Shown: piece after piece, positions 6,901 to 13,915 of the stretch | Layout of the letters: every line of letters begins with the position of its first letter | Numbering within the stretch: the first letter of the stretch is position 1 | Assembly (NCBI GenBank): GCA_964590225.1 | Contig: CAZPWS010000055.1 | Location: 1 to 19,960 of the forward strand | Length of the DNA stretch: 19,960 bases | Source: JAEUSG01 sp964590225 | GTDB lineage: Bacteria > Fibrobacterota > OXYB2-FULL-49-7 > JAEUSG01 | Reading direction: 5' to 3' | Notes under the pieces: generated by a model | Database searches by the model: none | Told to the model about the DNA's origin: nothing | What the model saw: only the letters and a program-made list of their open reading frames with translations | Program-made: the position numbers and the translations under genes

Positions 6901-8916
6901 TTTATCATTAATAGCTGCAAAATATGCTGTTTCAAGAATATCCGTATCAATACTCCGGAATTGTTCAGGTACCGCCTCTAAATGTGTAATACATTCTCTT
7001 AAATTATTTTCTATTAATGCAATATCGGCATAATGCAAATGACAATCTGCATCGACTTCACCTGCATTTCCTGCATTGATTTCAAGCGCATGCAAAAACG
7101 CTCGTTTTGCCGATTGATATTCCTTTTTACTTTTGTGTATAATGCCTTTCTTAAACTCACAAATTTTGTTACACAACAATTCATCTTGCCCAATCTCATA
7201 TGTCGAACATTGTCCAGACTTTTCATGAAGCGACATCGCTTCCCGTAAAACTGCACCGAAGCGGAACGCGAGCGAAAGAGCCATCCTTGTTTCCCTAACT
7301 CGTTCCATTGCTCTGTTGCCAATCGTGACTCTTTCTGTATCGTGTTCAAGATAGTACTCAATCTTCGAAATAAGCATTTCGCTGCTGTTAAATGGTACGA
7401 AGTGAACGCCAGAATTAAATTCCTGTATTGGACAATGAGTGTCCCATGCATTAGAAAAAACGGCCTTTCCAAGTGCCATCGCTTCGATCGCGATCTTTGA
7501 AAAACCGGAGAATCCTATTGGCATAAGATCGATAATTATTCTCGAAGCGGCTATTACTTTTCGGCATTCGTTTGGATCTTCGATATTGCCAATAAAAAGA
7601 CGCCTTCGGCTTGAGATTGAGGCAAGAGACTGAATATACTCCCCTCGAACGCCATCCTTTATTCCATGATAATCACCTATATATGCCACATCAAACAACT
7701 GTTCCCTTTCCTCTGCACCAACAGAAAAGCAATCCTCCATATCCATGTACGAGATATTTTCTATTCCACTATTCCGTAGTGATTCGAAAAGCCTATAGTC
7801 AGTGACAACAGCATGATTAAATAGTTTTATCAGCGATTTATAATAGTTATCACATTGTTGCCCACCCATACAAACCATAAATGAAGGCTTATTGAACAAA
7901 GTCGGGTTAATAGATAAATCACCATCACCCGTATGAAACCAGACAAAAGCATCATGTTCTTCCTTTACATCAGATAACGACATGACCTCTGTAATATCAA
8001 AAAGTTTTGCATATTCCTTTATTCTCTCTCTAAAAAAAAGAGACGGAGCAGAACTGTATGCAAAAACAAGCTTAAGCCTTGTCTCTGGGCCATTTATCTT
8101 TTCTGTCTTAACACTTTCTGATGGAGTAAACCATTCAATGGACCATAAATCACGAGAGGAAGGAAGTTTTTCCTTTCCATATCGCCTTACAAGCTTTCGG
8201 TAAAGGGCATCGGTACTCTCCTGTACAAGCTTTTTTGTGGTTTCTTTGGGCTCTGTTTTGAAACTTTTTTGCATTTCGTGAGCGATAAATGCGTCACATG
8301 CAACTATCAGCCTGTATCCATGCAAGCGAAGGCGCCACGATAAATCAAGATCGTCGTTTCCAAGAAAAAGCCTCTCATCAAGAAGGCCGACATGATTCAG
8401 CACGCGCCTGCTTACCATGAGACAAAAACCGATAAGAATGGGAACATCTTTGAAGCTACTGCCACGCTCAACTACCTTTTCGGCTATTTCAGAAAGGGGG
8501 AGCGCGGCAATCTCTGGATAAACGCTATAGATACTCTGAAAACTTAAGCAATTCGTGGACATCGGACCAACAGCTCCAACACCTGGCAGACTCTCGAATT
8601 TATCGGCCATACGGTCTGCCCATAAAGGAAAGACCTCTGTATCTGGATTTAGCAGAATAATATAGTCGCCTTTGGAAGCCCTTATGCCCTGGTTTGTTGC
8701 CGCAGAGAAACCTAAATTTGTACTATTAAGAATTGCCTCAATTCCCTCAGTATTTTTAAGTATTGCGGGAGTATTGTCTCTTGAAGCGTTGTCAACAACA
8801 ATCAATTCGAAGCTGGAAGTATGCCGCTTTACACTCTCTATACAACGACCGATATCGGCCGACGAGTTATATGAAACTACTACTATCGAATAACGGTGGT
8901 TTGGCGCGTTATCCAC
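3958..8916 (-). CDS. Giant multidomain glycosyltransferase (GT2 / CgeB-like GT-B / TPR / GT2 / TPR)
   Basis: The protein has 1652 residues. Domains in order: GT2 number one (8-250) with YSIVVVSYNSSADI, VDNASRDNT, NPDTE (90-94) and GNDDLDLSWR (186-195). Next is a CgeB-like GT-B domain (about 280-560) with the nucleotide-binding SGFSKIAIEAMALGKAVF segment. A TPR-rich linker (about 575-780) leads to a truncated methyltransferase-like patch (about 780-840). GT2 number two (about 900-1155) has KVSIVMLTFNQKEY, FNNDT and FEDDDYCIRVRRAGYRI. The end is four long TPR super-repeats (about 1160-1652). All three transferase domains keep apparent catalytic motifs, so a processive or multi-linkage enzyme is plausible. 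The start codon is GTG, 2 nt after the MerR stop, with no good ribosome-binding site at normal spacing, which suggests translational coupling. Substrate is unknown. Confidence 0.88.
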   Translation of the reverse strand: MDNAPNHRYSIVVVSYNSSADIGRCIESVKRHTSSFELIVVDNASRDNTPAILKNTEGIEAILNSTNLGFSAATNQGIRASKGDYIILLNPDTEVFPLWADRMADKFESLPGVGAVGPMSTNCLSFQSIYSVYPEIAALPLSEIAEKVVERGSSFKDVPILIGFCLMVSRRVLNHVGLLDERLFLGNDDLDLSWRLRLHGYRLIVACDAFIAHEMQKSFKTEPKETTKKLVQESTDALYRKLVRRYGKEKLPSSRDLWSIEWFTPSESVKTEKINGPETRLKLVFAYSSAPSLFFRERIKEYAKLFDITEVMSLSDVKEEHDAFVWFHTGDGDLSINPTLFNKPSFMVCMGGQQCDNYYKSLIKLFNHAVVTDYRLFESLRNSGIENISYMDMEDCFSVGAEEREQLFDVAYIGDYHGIKDGVRGEYIQSLASISSRRRLFIGNIEDPNECRKVIAASRIIIDLMPIGFSGFSKIAIEAMALGKAVFSNAWDTHCPIQEFNSGVHFVPFNSSEMLISKIEYYLEHDTERVTIGNRAMERVRETRMALSLAFRFGAVLREAMSLHEKSGQCSTYEIGQDELLCNKICEFKKGIIHKSKKEYQSAKRAFLHALEINAGNAGEVDADCHLHYADIALIENNLRECITHLEAVPEQFRSIDTDILETAYFAAINDKVTVNQLLAKLERKYIPTEFGCRVLPFVYEKLDEDEKTKAAFLRGYDSVVLLARLQTMNEKEVGAIINMYAKKLSEEILEKSIKLKDENGSWLPYRTTAKDNYDTIDLSLVWNADEAIKESSLMGRRLSVAFRNAQSLSFIESLGNVNFSCCEYTYPSVENLLSRNGYQIDKVIMEESGEVWNTLKAEESVRVGRLLLKRIDYTDTEWNRFFIDRYVIHAVPRIYKEVSSIKVSIVMLTFNQKEYTEQCINSIWANSEKGSFELIIVDNASRDGTQEWLAKEKKAGRIDELVLNSENRGVSAGWNQGIAIAKGGYVLIFNNDTIVPKNWLRNMLRCAESADDIGMVGPMSNSISGLQLEKDSSYTSVHEFHEFAAKYMRERDGHWWELFRIVGFCMLIKKSVIDKIGVFDERFGKGNFEDDDYCIRVRRAGYRIMVAGDSFIHHFGGVSFDQAGVDWKEQMRKNELLFREKWAEIDAKLIASRKGDGLDAAITEAEAAIEKGDYPRAVHLLVMVLEKDTKNYRAYNDMGIIAWQKGNVADAEKFFKESLKYKVDFVDAVFNLLDAYSLRGAVLEEEKLLKEAIKLFPDNAEIAERLSKSKATIKQSADDSLSIVLDKADILLEENKHKEAEALYLSVLSKYQDNFRGLNGIGLCAWYDGRNEDAYWFFRKAVEHSPSDEDAVINFVDAALVLGRYGEARKVLVNALQLNPKLKDVSRMLSDIDRANDKKGVGYNEIIAARELNIQGERLLSEGLIDKAETKFKEILAAIPDHFVAANNLALCEWYRGNIESAYKKFIESLDISPAYEDALVNLFDASLKLKKVNEVVSYFERALRINPALKDARNILNQIKLRQEKIYELKYYGQLTDENDLNKEGHKLLEELKLTDATHKFIESIEKNGDNCESYCGLGIVQFYRNEYEDAFRLFSHAVELNPLSEDALLNLYDTALKINRVEYALRAMQNAIDVDPALTRVNGILSGNR
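3970..5440 (-). repeat. Four tandem TPR super-repeats encoded in the giant glycosyltransferase
   Basis: The C-terminus contains four head-to-tail modules of roughly 110-130 residues, starting near 5440, 5065, 4682 and 4290. Each runs as helix L...AE..., then a TPR with a W/Y in ALCEWYRGN-like positions, then DALVNLFDAAL, and ends with NP.LKD...L. Module 3 (LLSEGLIDKAETKF) and module 4 (LLEELKLTDATHKF) show the register clearly. This points to duplication of a three-TPR cassette rather than single TPR expansion. Confidence 0.7.
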
Positions 8917-8918
8917 TT

Positions 8919-9317
8919 TTATGCAGCGGAAGGCTCCGCAATAAGTTCACTGCGAGAATCGACGACCGGAAAAGTCACACCCTTTAATTCTGTTTTTATT
9001 AAGTCAAGTATTCTCTGGGCGATATCCTCATGTGTTCCTTGTAAAGCAGTGTCTCCGGAGTTAAGCTCTTTTGTCTTGCTTTTAAGCTCAAGTATTTTCT
9101 TTGCGCCAGCAATACTGTATCCTTCATTTTTCAAAAGTCGCATTATATCCCTAATTTTAAGCACATTTTCATCAGTATATCGGCGCTGATGGCCAACAGT
9201 TCTACCAGGATTAAGATAGTTCGAAAACTCCTTCTCCCAATACCTTATTGTATGAGTAGGAACGCCTAAGAAACGGGCCACATCCCCGATACTTAGCATT
9301 GTTTCATTTGTATCCAT
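8919..9317 (-). CDS. MerR-family transcriptional regulator
   Basis: This 132-residue protein has a classic MerR N-terminal domain. The helix-turn-helix is LSIGDVARFLGVPTHTIRYW (8-27), followed by the wing GHQRRYTDENVLKI and the second helix pair IMRLLKNEGYSIAGAKKIL. The C-terminal part (about 80-132) is short and has no conserved cysteine cluster, so it is not a metal sensor of the classic type. The effector is unknown. I chose ATG at 9315-9317 because AAGGGG lies about 8 nt upstream and the HTH starts at the expected distance; an in-frame start at 9377 lacks these. The stop lies 2 nt before the giant glycosyltransferase, so it is probably the first gene of, and likely a regulator of, that operon. 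Confidence 0.88.
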   Translation of the reverse strand: MDTNETMLSIGDVARFLGVPTHTIRYWEKEFSNYLNPGRTVGHQRRYTDENVLKIRDIMRLLKNEGYSIAGAKKILELKSKTKELNSGDTALQGTHEDIAQRILDLIKTELKGVTFPVVDSRSELIAEPSAA

Positions 9318-9417
9318 ATTGGACCCCTTGAATTTAATTGTTGAAGCTATGGTTAAACCATTTTCAATAGCATGCAATTACCATACCTATTCTGATGGAT
9401 AGATAATATCCTGTAAT

Positions 9418-9445
9418 ACAATAAGTTACAACTATTAGCGGTCAA
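9418..9445 (-). promoter_or_regulatory. Candidate promoter for the MerR-glycosyltransferase operon
   Basis: Read on the minus strand, TTGACC (9440-9445) is followed after 16 nt by TATTGT (9418-9423). The -35 matches 5 of 6 and the -10 matches 4 of 6. It lies about 100 nt upstream of the MerR start. No clear dyad expected for a MerR operator was found between the two boxes. Confidence 0.35.
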
Positions 9446-9515
9446 CTTATATGCAACTTTTACTTACAAGGAGGGGAAAAGTTTGCAGTTCGATAAAATG
9501 ATGATGCTCTGAAAT

Positions 9516-9545
9516 AAAAAACCCCACGAAAGAATATCCGTGGGG
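9516..9545 (-). terminator. Intrinsic terminator of the V-ATPase operon
   Basis: On the minus strand a perfect 7-bp stem, CCCCACG/CGTGGGG (arms 9539-9545 and 9522-9528) with a 10-nt loop, is followed directly by six T residues (9516-9521). It lies about 40 nt after the atpK stop and separates this operon from the MerR gene downstream. Confidence 0.9.
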
Positions 9546-9584
9546 AAACAAAACAATAGCTTAGAAAAAATCCTATCTAATAAA

Positions 9585-10034
9585 TTAAAGTCCCATCAGA
9601 CCGTTCATAAGAATTGCGGCAACAAGAGAGAGAATGGCATAAAACTCAGGGAAGGCGCCAAGAATCATTGTCTTACCAAAAGCATCGTGCCCACCACCAA
9701 TTGCTTCAATTCCGCTCGCACATGTTTTACCTTGGTGGATAGCAGAAAATAGACAAGCAAGCCCCATTGCTAAACCGGCGCCAAGCACCACGGCACCTTG
9801 AAAGAGAGAGATATTGGAAGTAATTGAGCCACTGTAAATAAAAAAGCCAACAAAACCATAAAGACCTTGTGTTGCAGGCATAGCAGAAAGAACCAAACCG
9901 TTACCAAAAGCATCGGGTCGCTTCTTAAGCATACCAACAGCAGCCGAACCAGCGATAACCGTACCTATGGCCGAACCTACACCCGAAAGCCCAACCATGA
10001 CACCGATACCAATAAAAGCGAGAACTGCACCCAT
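9585..10034 (-). CDS. atpK: V-type ATPase subunit K (membrane rotor proteolipid)
   Basis: This 149-residue protein forms the ion-carrying rotor ring. It has four transmembrane helices arranged as two c-type hairpins. Helix 2 carries AMPATQGLYGF (51-61) and helix 4 carries the ion-binding glutamate in GAFPEFYAIL (E130). Compared with Enterococcus hirae NtpK, the sodium-site residues fall in exact register with an offset of nine: T55, Q56, Y59, Q101 and E130 for T64, Q65, Y68, Q110 and E139. This supports sodium coupling. Only the second hairpin carries an acidic residue, as in V-type double hairpins. The start has the strong ribosome-binding site TAGGAGG. It is the last gene of the operon, and the terminator follows. 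Confidence 0.95.
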   Translation of the reverse strand: MGAVLAFIGIGVMVGLSGVGSAIGTVIAGSAAVGMLKKRPDAFGNGLVLSAMPATQGLYGFVGFFIYSGSITSNISLFQGAVVLGAGLAMGLACLFSAIHQGKTCASGIEAIGGGHDAFGKTMILGAFPEFYAILSLVAAILMNGLMGL

Positions 10035-10060
10035 TGTGAAAACCTCCTATTTAAAATTTT

Positions 10061-11962
10061 TTATTCTTCATTGATTCTATTTGTTGCAAAAGGTCTATAA
10101 GCCTTTCCTCCACCTCTAAACTCAAGATTCTTATAAAATTCAACAAAAGTCAACCTCAATGGATGAACAAAAGAACCTATCATTGAAAGAGCAAGGTTAA
10201 GTCCATGACCAAAAATAAGAATAAGTACTGTTAATACTATAAGCGGAGAAGCATAGTTTACCTCATCTCCCGACCTAACAAGCGAAAAAGCTATTCCGTT
10301 AAAAGCATTACCAAGCAACCCACCAGCCAAACCGAGCGCAAAAATTCGCAAATAAGAGAGAATGTCGCCCAATAAACCAGTAACGAAATTATAAACTGTT
10401 ATGATCGAAAAACCTAATACCCTTACCAATAGGGGCTTGTCAGGATTATTGAACACTACAAGAATAGTTAAACCAATAAAAAAGATTGCCTTTCCGACAT
10501 ACACGGGAGGGTAAGAAAGCAAGGCTCCAATTAGTAAAGGACCAACCGTAAACTCACCGATGCCTAAATTCATTGGATTTGCGTGAGCCCCCCACAGGAG
10601 ACCACCAAGTATAACAAGCACAAAAGAGAATGGCTGCAGCCCAAAAACAAACCCTCTTGTTTTTATTAAGAGAACAGCTTTAATCAACATTGCAAAAATA
10701 ACTTGTACAAAACCTACGGCCATTGCGAAACGCATTGCAGGAAAATCAGTACCTCGCTGCGAAAGTGGTGCAAAGTATAGTATTGAGTTACCCACATCAA
10801 AAAACCCCTTACCCTCAACAAGGAAAAATTGGTTACCAAAAAAACTATTAAGCAAAAGACCGCCAAATACAGTTGAGGCCGCAAGAACCATTATCAGCAT
10901 ACCCATTGGCTTCATCGCTGCCCCGCCTTTCTTAACAAGAAATAGCGACAAAACAAGCAACACCGCCCCATATCCGATATCGCCAAGACACAACCCCACA
11001 AAGAGCGTAAAGAAAGGTGCGAAGAAGGGTGTTGGATCAAACTCAAAATAGTCGGGAAGCGAGAAAATTTTTGTAATAGGCTCAAACAATTTAACAAAGG
11101 AGTTGTTTTTAAGTGCAACGGGCACAGGATCGCCCTCAACAGGCTCTTCAATATTGAAATAAACTGCGCTCTCCTTAAGAAAGGAAAGAACACCTGTCTC
11201 TTTATCGGCAGGAAAAAATCCTTTTAAAGCGAGCACTTTACCATCAACAACTGAAACCATGCCTCCTTTAACACTCTCCATATCAATCAGTTCATCGAGA
11301 GATAAAAGCGAATCTGTGATAACAGGTAGCGAACAGACAAGCGCATTCTTTTCCCGTTCGACATTCGCTCTCTCTTGCGCAAGCTTAGCAAGCTCCCCTT
11401 CTACAACAGACAACAACTTAGTTGGCAGCACTACAGGTTCCAACGGAAGATTAAGTGTACTCTCTTTTTCTGTTACGGCAAAAAGAACGCGTTGACCATC
11501 CTTGCCGATTTCCACAACAAGTGCATCTTTAAAATCAAGACTATTGAAAGTTTTTAAAGGGGCATCAAACAGGCGGACAGAAACCCCTACTCTGGCTAAC
11601 TTTTCTATAAGCGATGGATCGAACTCGCCCCACGGTAGAAGTGCATCTCGCTCTTTTTTAAGCTTACCTTCCTTTTGAGAAAGCGCCGTCTCTTTTGCTT
11701 CTATTGCTGTATAAATTTCAATAACATTATCTATCTGCATCGGCGCACAATCAAAAGCATCACTCTCAACTTTTTTTCGTTTAAGCTCTGCCGCAATACG
11801 CGTAAGTATTCGCTTTTTTTCAATAAGCGGTTCCAAAGCAGAGGAGTTTTCGCTCGCAGACAACACCACATGAATCACTCCAAGAGATTGCAAACTGTCA
11901 AGAAAAGCATCTCTATCGGAGCGATGGAGCAGGAGATTCAGCTTTTTCATTCTTACCACCAT
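10061..11962 (-). CDS. atpI: V-type ATPase subunit I (stator membrane subunit a)
   Basis: This 633-residue protein has a soluble coiled-coil N-terminal half (about 1-320), which contacts the peripheral stalk, and a membrane half with about seven to eight helices. The key family motif is LSYLRIFALGLAGGLLGNAF; its arginine is the residue that faces the rotor carboxylate in the ion half-channels. I placed the start at ATG 11960-11962, one base after the atpD stop, because GGAGG lies 9 nt upstream. A start at 12034 would add a stretch lying inside atpD. A start four codons later (MKKLNLLLHRSDRD) is also possible. Length agrees with bacterial V-type subunit I. Confidence 0.93.
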   Translation of the reverse strand: MVVRMKKLNLLLHRSDRDAFLDSLQSLGVIHVVLSASENSSALEPLIEKKRILTRIAAELKRKKVESDAFDCAPMQIDNVIEIYTAIEAKETALSQKEGKLKKERDALLPWGEFDPSLIEKLARVGVSVRLFDAPLKTFNSLDFKDALVVEIGKDGQRVLFAVTEKESTLNLPLEPVVLPTKLLSVVEGELAKLAQERANVEREKNALVCSLPVITDSLLSLDELIDMESVKGGMVSVVDGKVLALKGFFPADKETGVLSFLKESAVYFNIEEPVEGDPVPVALKNNSFVKLFEPITKIFSLPDYFEFDPTPFFAPFFTLFVGLCLGDIGYGAVLLVLSLFLVKKGGAAMKPMGMLIMVLAASTVFGGLLLNSFFGNQFFLVEGKGFFDVGNSILYFAPLSQRGTDFPAMRFAMAVGFVQVIFAMLIKAVLLIKTRGFVFGLQPFSFVLVILGGLLWGAHANPMNLGIGEFTVGPLLIGALLSYPPVYVGKAIFFIGLTILVVFNNPDKPLLVRVLGFSIITVYNFVTGLLGDILSYLRIFALGLAGGLLGNAFNGIAFSLVRSGDEVNYASPLIVLTVLILIFGHGLNLALSMIGSFVHPLRLTFVEFYKNLEFRGGGKAYRPFATNRINEE

Positions 11963-11963
11963 A

Positions 11964-12563
11964 TCAGGCAGCCTCCTCTCGTAGCATCTTTTCCTTAAGA
12001 ATTTTTTGCGAAGACTTCGCAAGGTTCTCATCATCTTCTAAAAACCGTTTTATTTTGAGAATTGCCTGCTGATACTCCGGTATCTGCACCTTTTCGTAAA
12101 GGTTAACTTTCTGTGTTGTTTTTTTTCTCGCATACTCAAGTGCTGCCTGTTTGCGGACGGCAACTTCCCGTTCAGCTTCAAGCGACAGTAACTCTTTCAG
12201 TTTTTCCACACCCCAGGAAAACCAGTAAGGCGCAGAGAAAAGAGAAAGACGGACGGACTCAAAATCCACCCCCTCAAACAGGGGCGTCTTGACACCAGCA
12301 ATTTTTTTAACTCCGGTTCGCACAGCAGCCACCTTTACCAGCCCATTAGGAAATTCGGCAAAAAGCCTTGCCGCAGTAGCTATAGCAGCACGCGCCCTTT
12401 CAAGGCGTTCCTCAATTCGCGCTACTTCATCTTTGGCGGCCTTTACAACAGCCCGAAGAGCAGCCTCCTTAGCCTGAAGAGTAGGAAGGGCATTTACCCT
12501 GACCTTCAGCTCTTTATTGAGCTGATTCTGGAAAGTTTTATTAAATTGATATTTTAGAGCCAT
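11964..12563 (-). CDS. atpD: V-type ATPase subunit D (central stalk)
   Basis: This 199-residue protein is predicted to form the long antiparallel coiled coil that turns inside the A3B3 head. The N-terminal helix contains ALPTLQAKEAALRAVVKAAKDEVARIEERL. The C-terminal helix pairs with it and runs through VRKQAALEYARKKTTQKVNLYEKVQIPEY. That QKVN-LFE-like signature followed by a short IP.Y segment is characteristic of subunit D. It follows atpB by 6 nt, with a GGAG inside the atpB end, and stops 1 nt before atpI. Length matches the family. Confidence 0.93.
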   Translation of the reverse strand: MALKYQFNKTFQNQLNKELKVRVNALPTLQAKEAALRAVVKAAKDEVARIEERLERARAAIATAARLFAEFPNGLVKVAAVRTGVKKIAGVKTPLFEGVDFESVRLSLFSAPYWFSWGVEKLKELLSLEAEREVAVRKQAALEYARKKTTQKVNLYEKVQIPEYQQAILKIKRFLEDDENLAKSSQKILKEKMLREEAA

Positions 12564-12569
12564 CGATTA

Positions 12570-13889
12570 TTACGCTCTCCAATATTTGTCCATTATCTCT
12601 TTTTTTATCGCTACTTCATCTTTCGAGAAATACTTGCTAAAAAGAACCCACGCTGTGTCAAGCATCTTTACGGTATCAATATTAACATCAATAGCAAGCA
12701 GCTCGCTCGAATAGCCCTTGGCGAATTCAAGAGAGCGCTTGTCGTAGTCGGTAAGGTCGAATCCATTTTCGAGTTTTGTCTTTGCAGATGCAGCATCGGC
12801 ATAAAGGCGAACCGCAGCATTCATAACCTGCGGATGGTCGTCCCTTGTTTTCTTTCCGATAACAAGCTGCTTTAAACGGGAAAGGCTTCTAAACGGATCT
12901 ATAATAACGCGGCCAATATCGGTATCGCGACGCAAATAAAGCTGTCCTTCCGTTATGTAACCTGTATTGTCTGGTATAGCGTGGGTGATATCGCCACCGG
13001 AAAGAGTTGTAACCGCAATGATGGTTATCGAACCGCCATCTGGAAGCTGCACGGCCTTTTCGTAAATCTTGGCAAGCTCAGAATAAAGCGAACCAGGCAT
13101 AGAATCTTTTGAAGGTATCTGATCCATTCTATTGCTTACAATAGAAAGAGCATCTGCGTAAAGGGTCATATCAGAAAGAAGAACCAGAACCTTTTTATTC
13201 TTTTCAACAGCAAAGTACTCCGCTGTTGTCAAACACATATCCGGCACAAGCAATCTTTCTACCGGCGGGTTATCTGTCGTATTCATAAAACTGATAATAC
13301 GGTCAAGCGCTCCGGCATTATCGAAAAGGTTACGATAGTACAGATAATCGTCATTACTCATTCCCATTCCGCCAAGAATAATAACATCAGCCTTCGCGCG
13401 CAAAGCAACAGTGGCCATCACCTGATTAAAGGGTTGATCGGAATCAGCAAAAAACGGAATTTTTTGACCGGTAACAAGCGTGTTATTAAGGTCGATGCCG
13501 GCTATACCTGTCGCGATAAGTTCAGAAGGCTGTTTACGCCGAACAGGGTTACAAGACGGCCCACCAATCTCTCTCTCGATTCCGTCAACAGAAGGGCCGC
13601 CATCAATTGGATCGCCATAAGGGTTAAAGAAACGGCCAAGAAGTTCCTCGCCTACCTTTATAACGGGCGGCTTTCCTGTAAAAACAATCTCCGCATCGGT
13701 AGGAACACCTTGCGTTCCAGTAAAGACCTGCAAAGTAACCATGTCTCCCCTGATCTTAACAACCTGAGCAGGCTTGCCATTTACAAAGGCCATTTCCTCG
13801 TTAGAGACCCCTTCCGCTCTCACAGTACAGGTAGCCTTTGTGATATTCTCAACCTGTGTATATATTCTCTGAAATGCCTGTGTTTTCAT
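12570..13889 (-). CDS. atpB: V-type ATPase subunit B (non-catalytic head subunit)
   Basis: This 439-residue protein has the N-terminal beta-barrel, then the nucleotide-fold domain with GIAGIDLNNTLVTGQKIPFF. The position of the P-loop reads FFADSDQPFNQV, with no GxxxxGKT, as expected for the non-catalytic subunit. The ALSIVSNRMDQIPS segment and the arginine in the SLSRLKQ motif (arginine finger contributing to the catalytic site of A) are present. The C-terminal helical domain ends VLFSKYFSKDEVAIKKEIMDKYW. It forms the A3B3 hexamer with atpA. GGAG lies 11 nt before the start, and a 26-nt gap separates it from atpA. Confidence 0.95.
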   Translation of the reverse strand: MKTQAFQRIYTQVENITKATCTVRAEGVSNEEMAFVNGKPAQVVKIRGDMVTLQVFTGTQGVPTDAEIVFTGKPPVIKVGEELLGRFFNPYGDPIDGGPSVDGIEREIGGPSCNPVRRKQPSELIATGIAGIDLNNTLVTGQKIPFFADSDQPFNQVMATVALRAKADVIILGGMGMSNDDYLYYRNLFDNAGALDRIISFMNTTDNPPVERLLVPDMCLTTAEYFAVEKNKKVLVLLSDMTLYADALSIVSNRMDQIPSKDSMPGSLYSELAKIYEKAVQLPDGGSITIIAVTTLSGGDITHAIPDNTGYITEGQLYLRRDTDIGRVIIDPFRSLSRLKQLVIGKKTRDDHPQVMNAAVRLYADAASAKTKLENGFDLTDYDKRSLEFAKGYSSELLAIDVNIDTVKMLDTAWVLFSKYFSKDEVAIKKEIMDKYWRA

Positions 13890-13915
13890 GCTTAAGTTAA
13901 CTCCTATTAATCGTT

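Noticed and set aside
7014..7472. A 152-codon minus-strand frame inside the giant glycosyltransferase gene
   Set aside because: It is an alternative frame with low-complexity, arginine- and cysteine-rich content and no family features, while the overlapping frame is a clear TPR/GT-B protein.
8926..8939. Inverted repeat GCGGA/TCCGC at the end of the MerR gene as a terminator
   Set aside because: Only 5 bp, within coding sequence, and no T-run after it. The close spacing to the next gene argues for cotranscription.
9468..9512. AAGGAGG followed at ideal spacing by a nine-codon frame (TTG start at 9483, three consecutive ATG codons) on the + strand, just before a hairpin
   Set aside because: There is no + strand gene downstream to regulate, and the hairpin has its T-run only on the minus strand, where it clearly terminates the ATPase operon.
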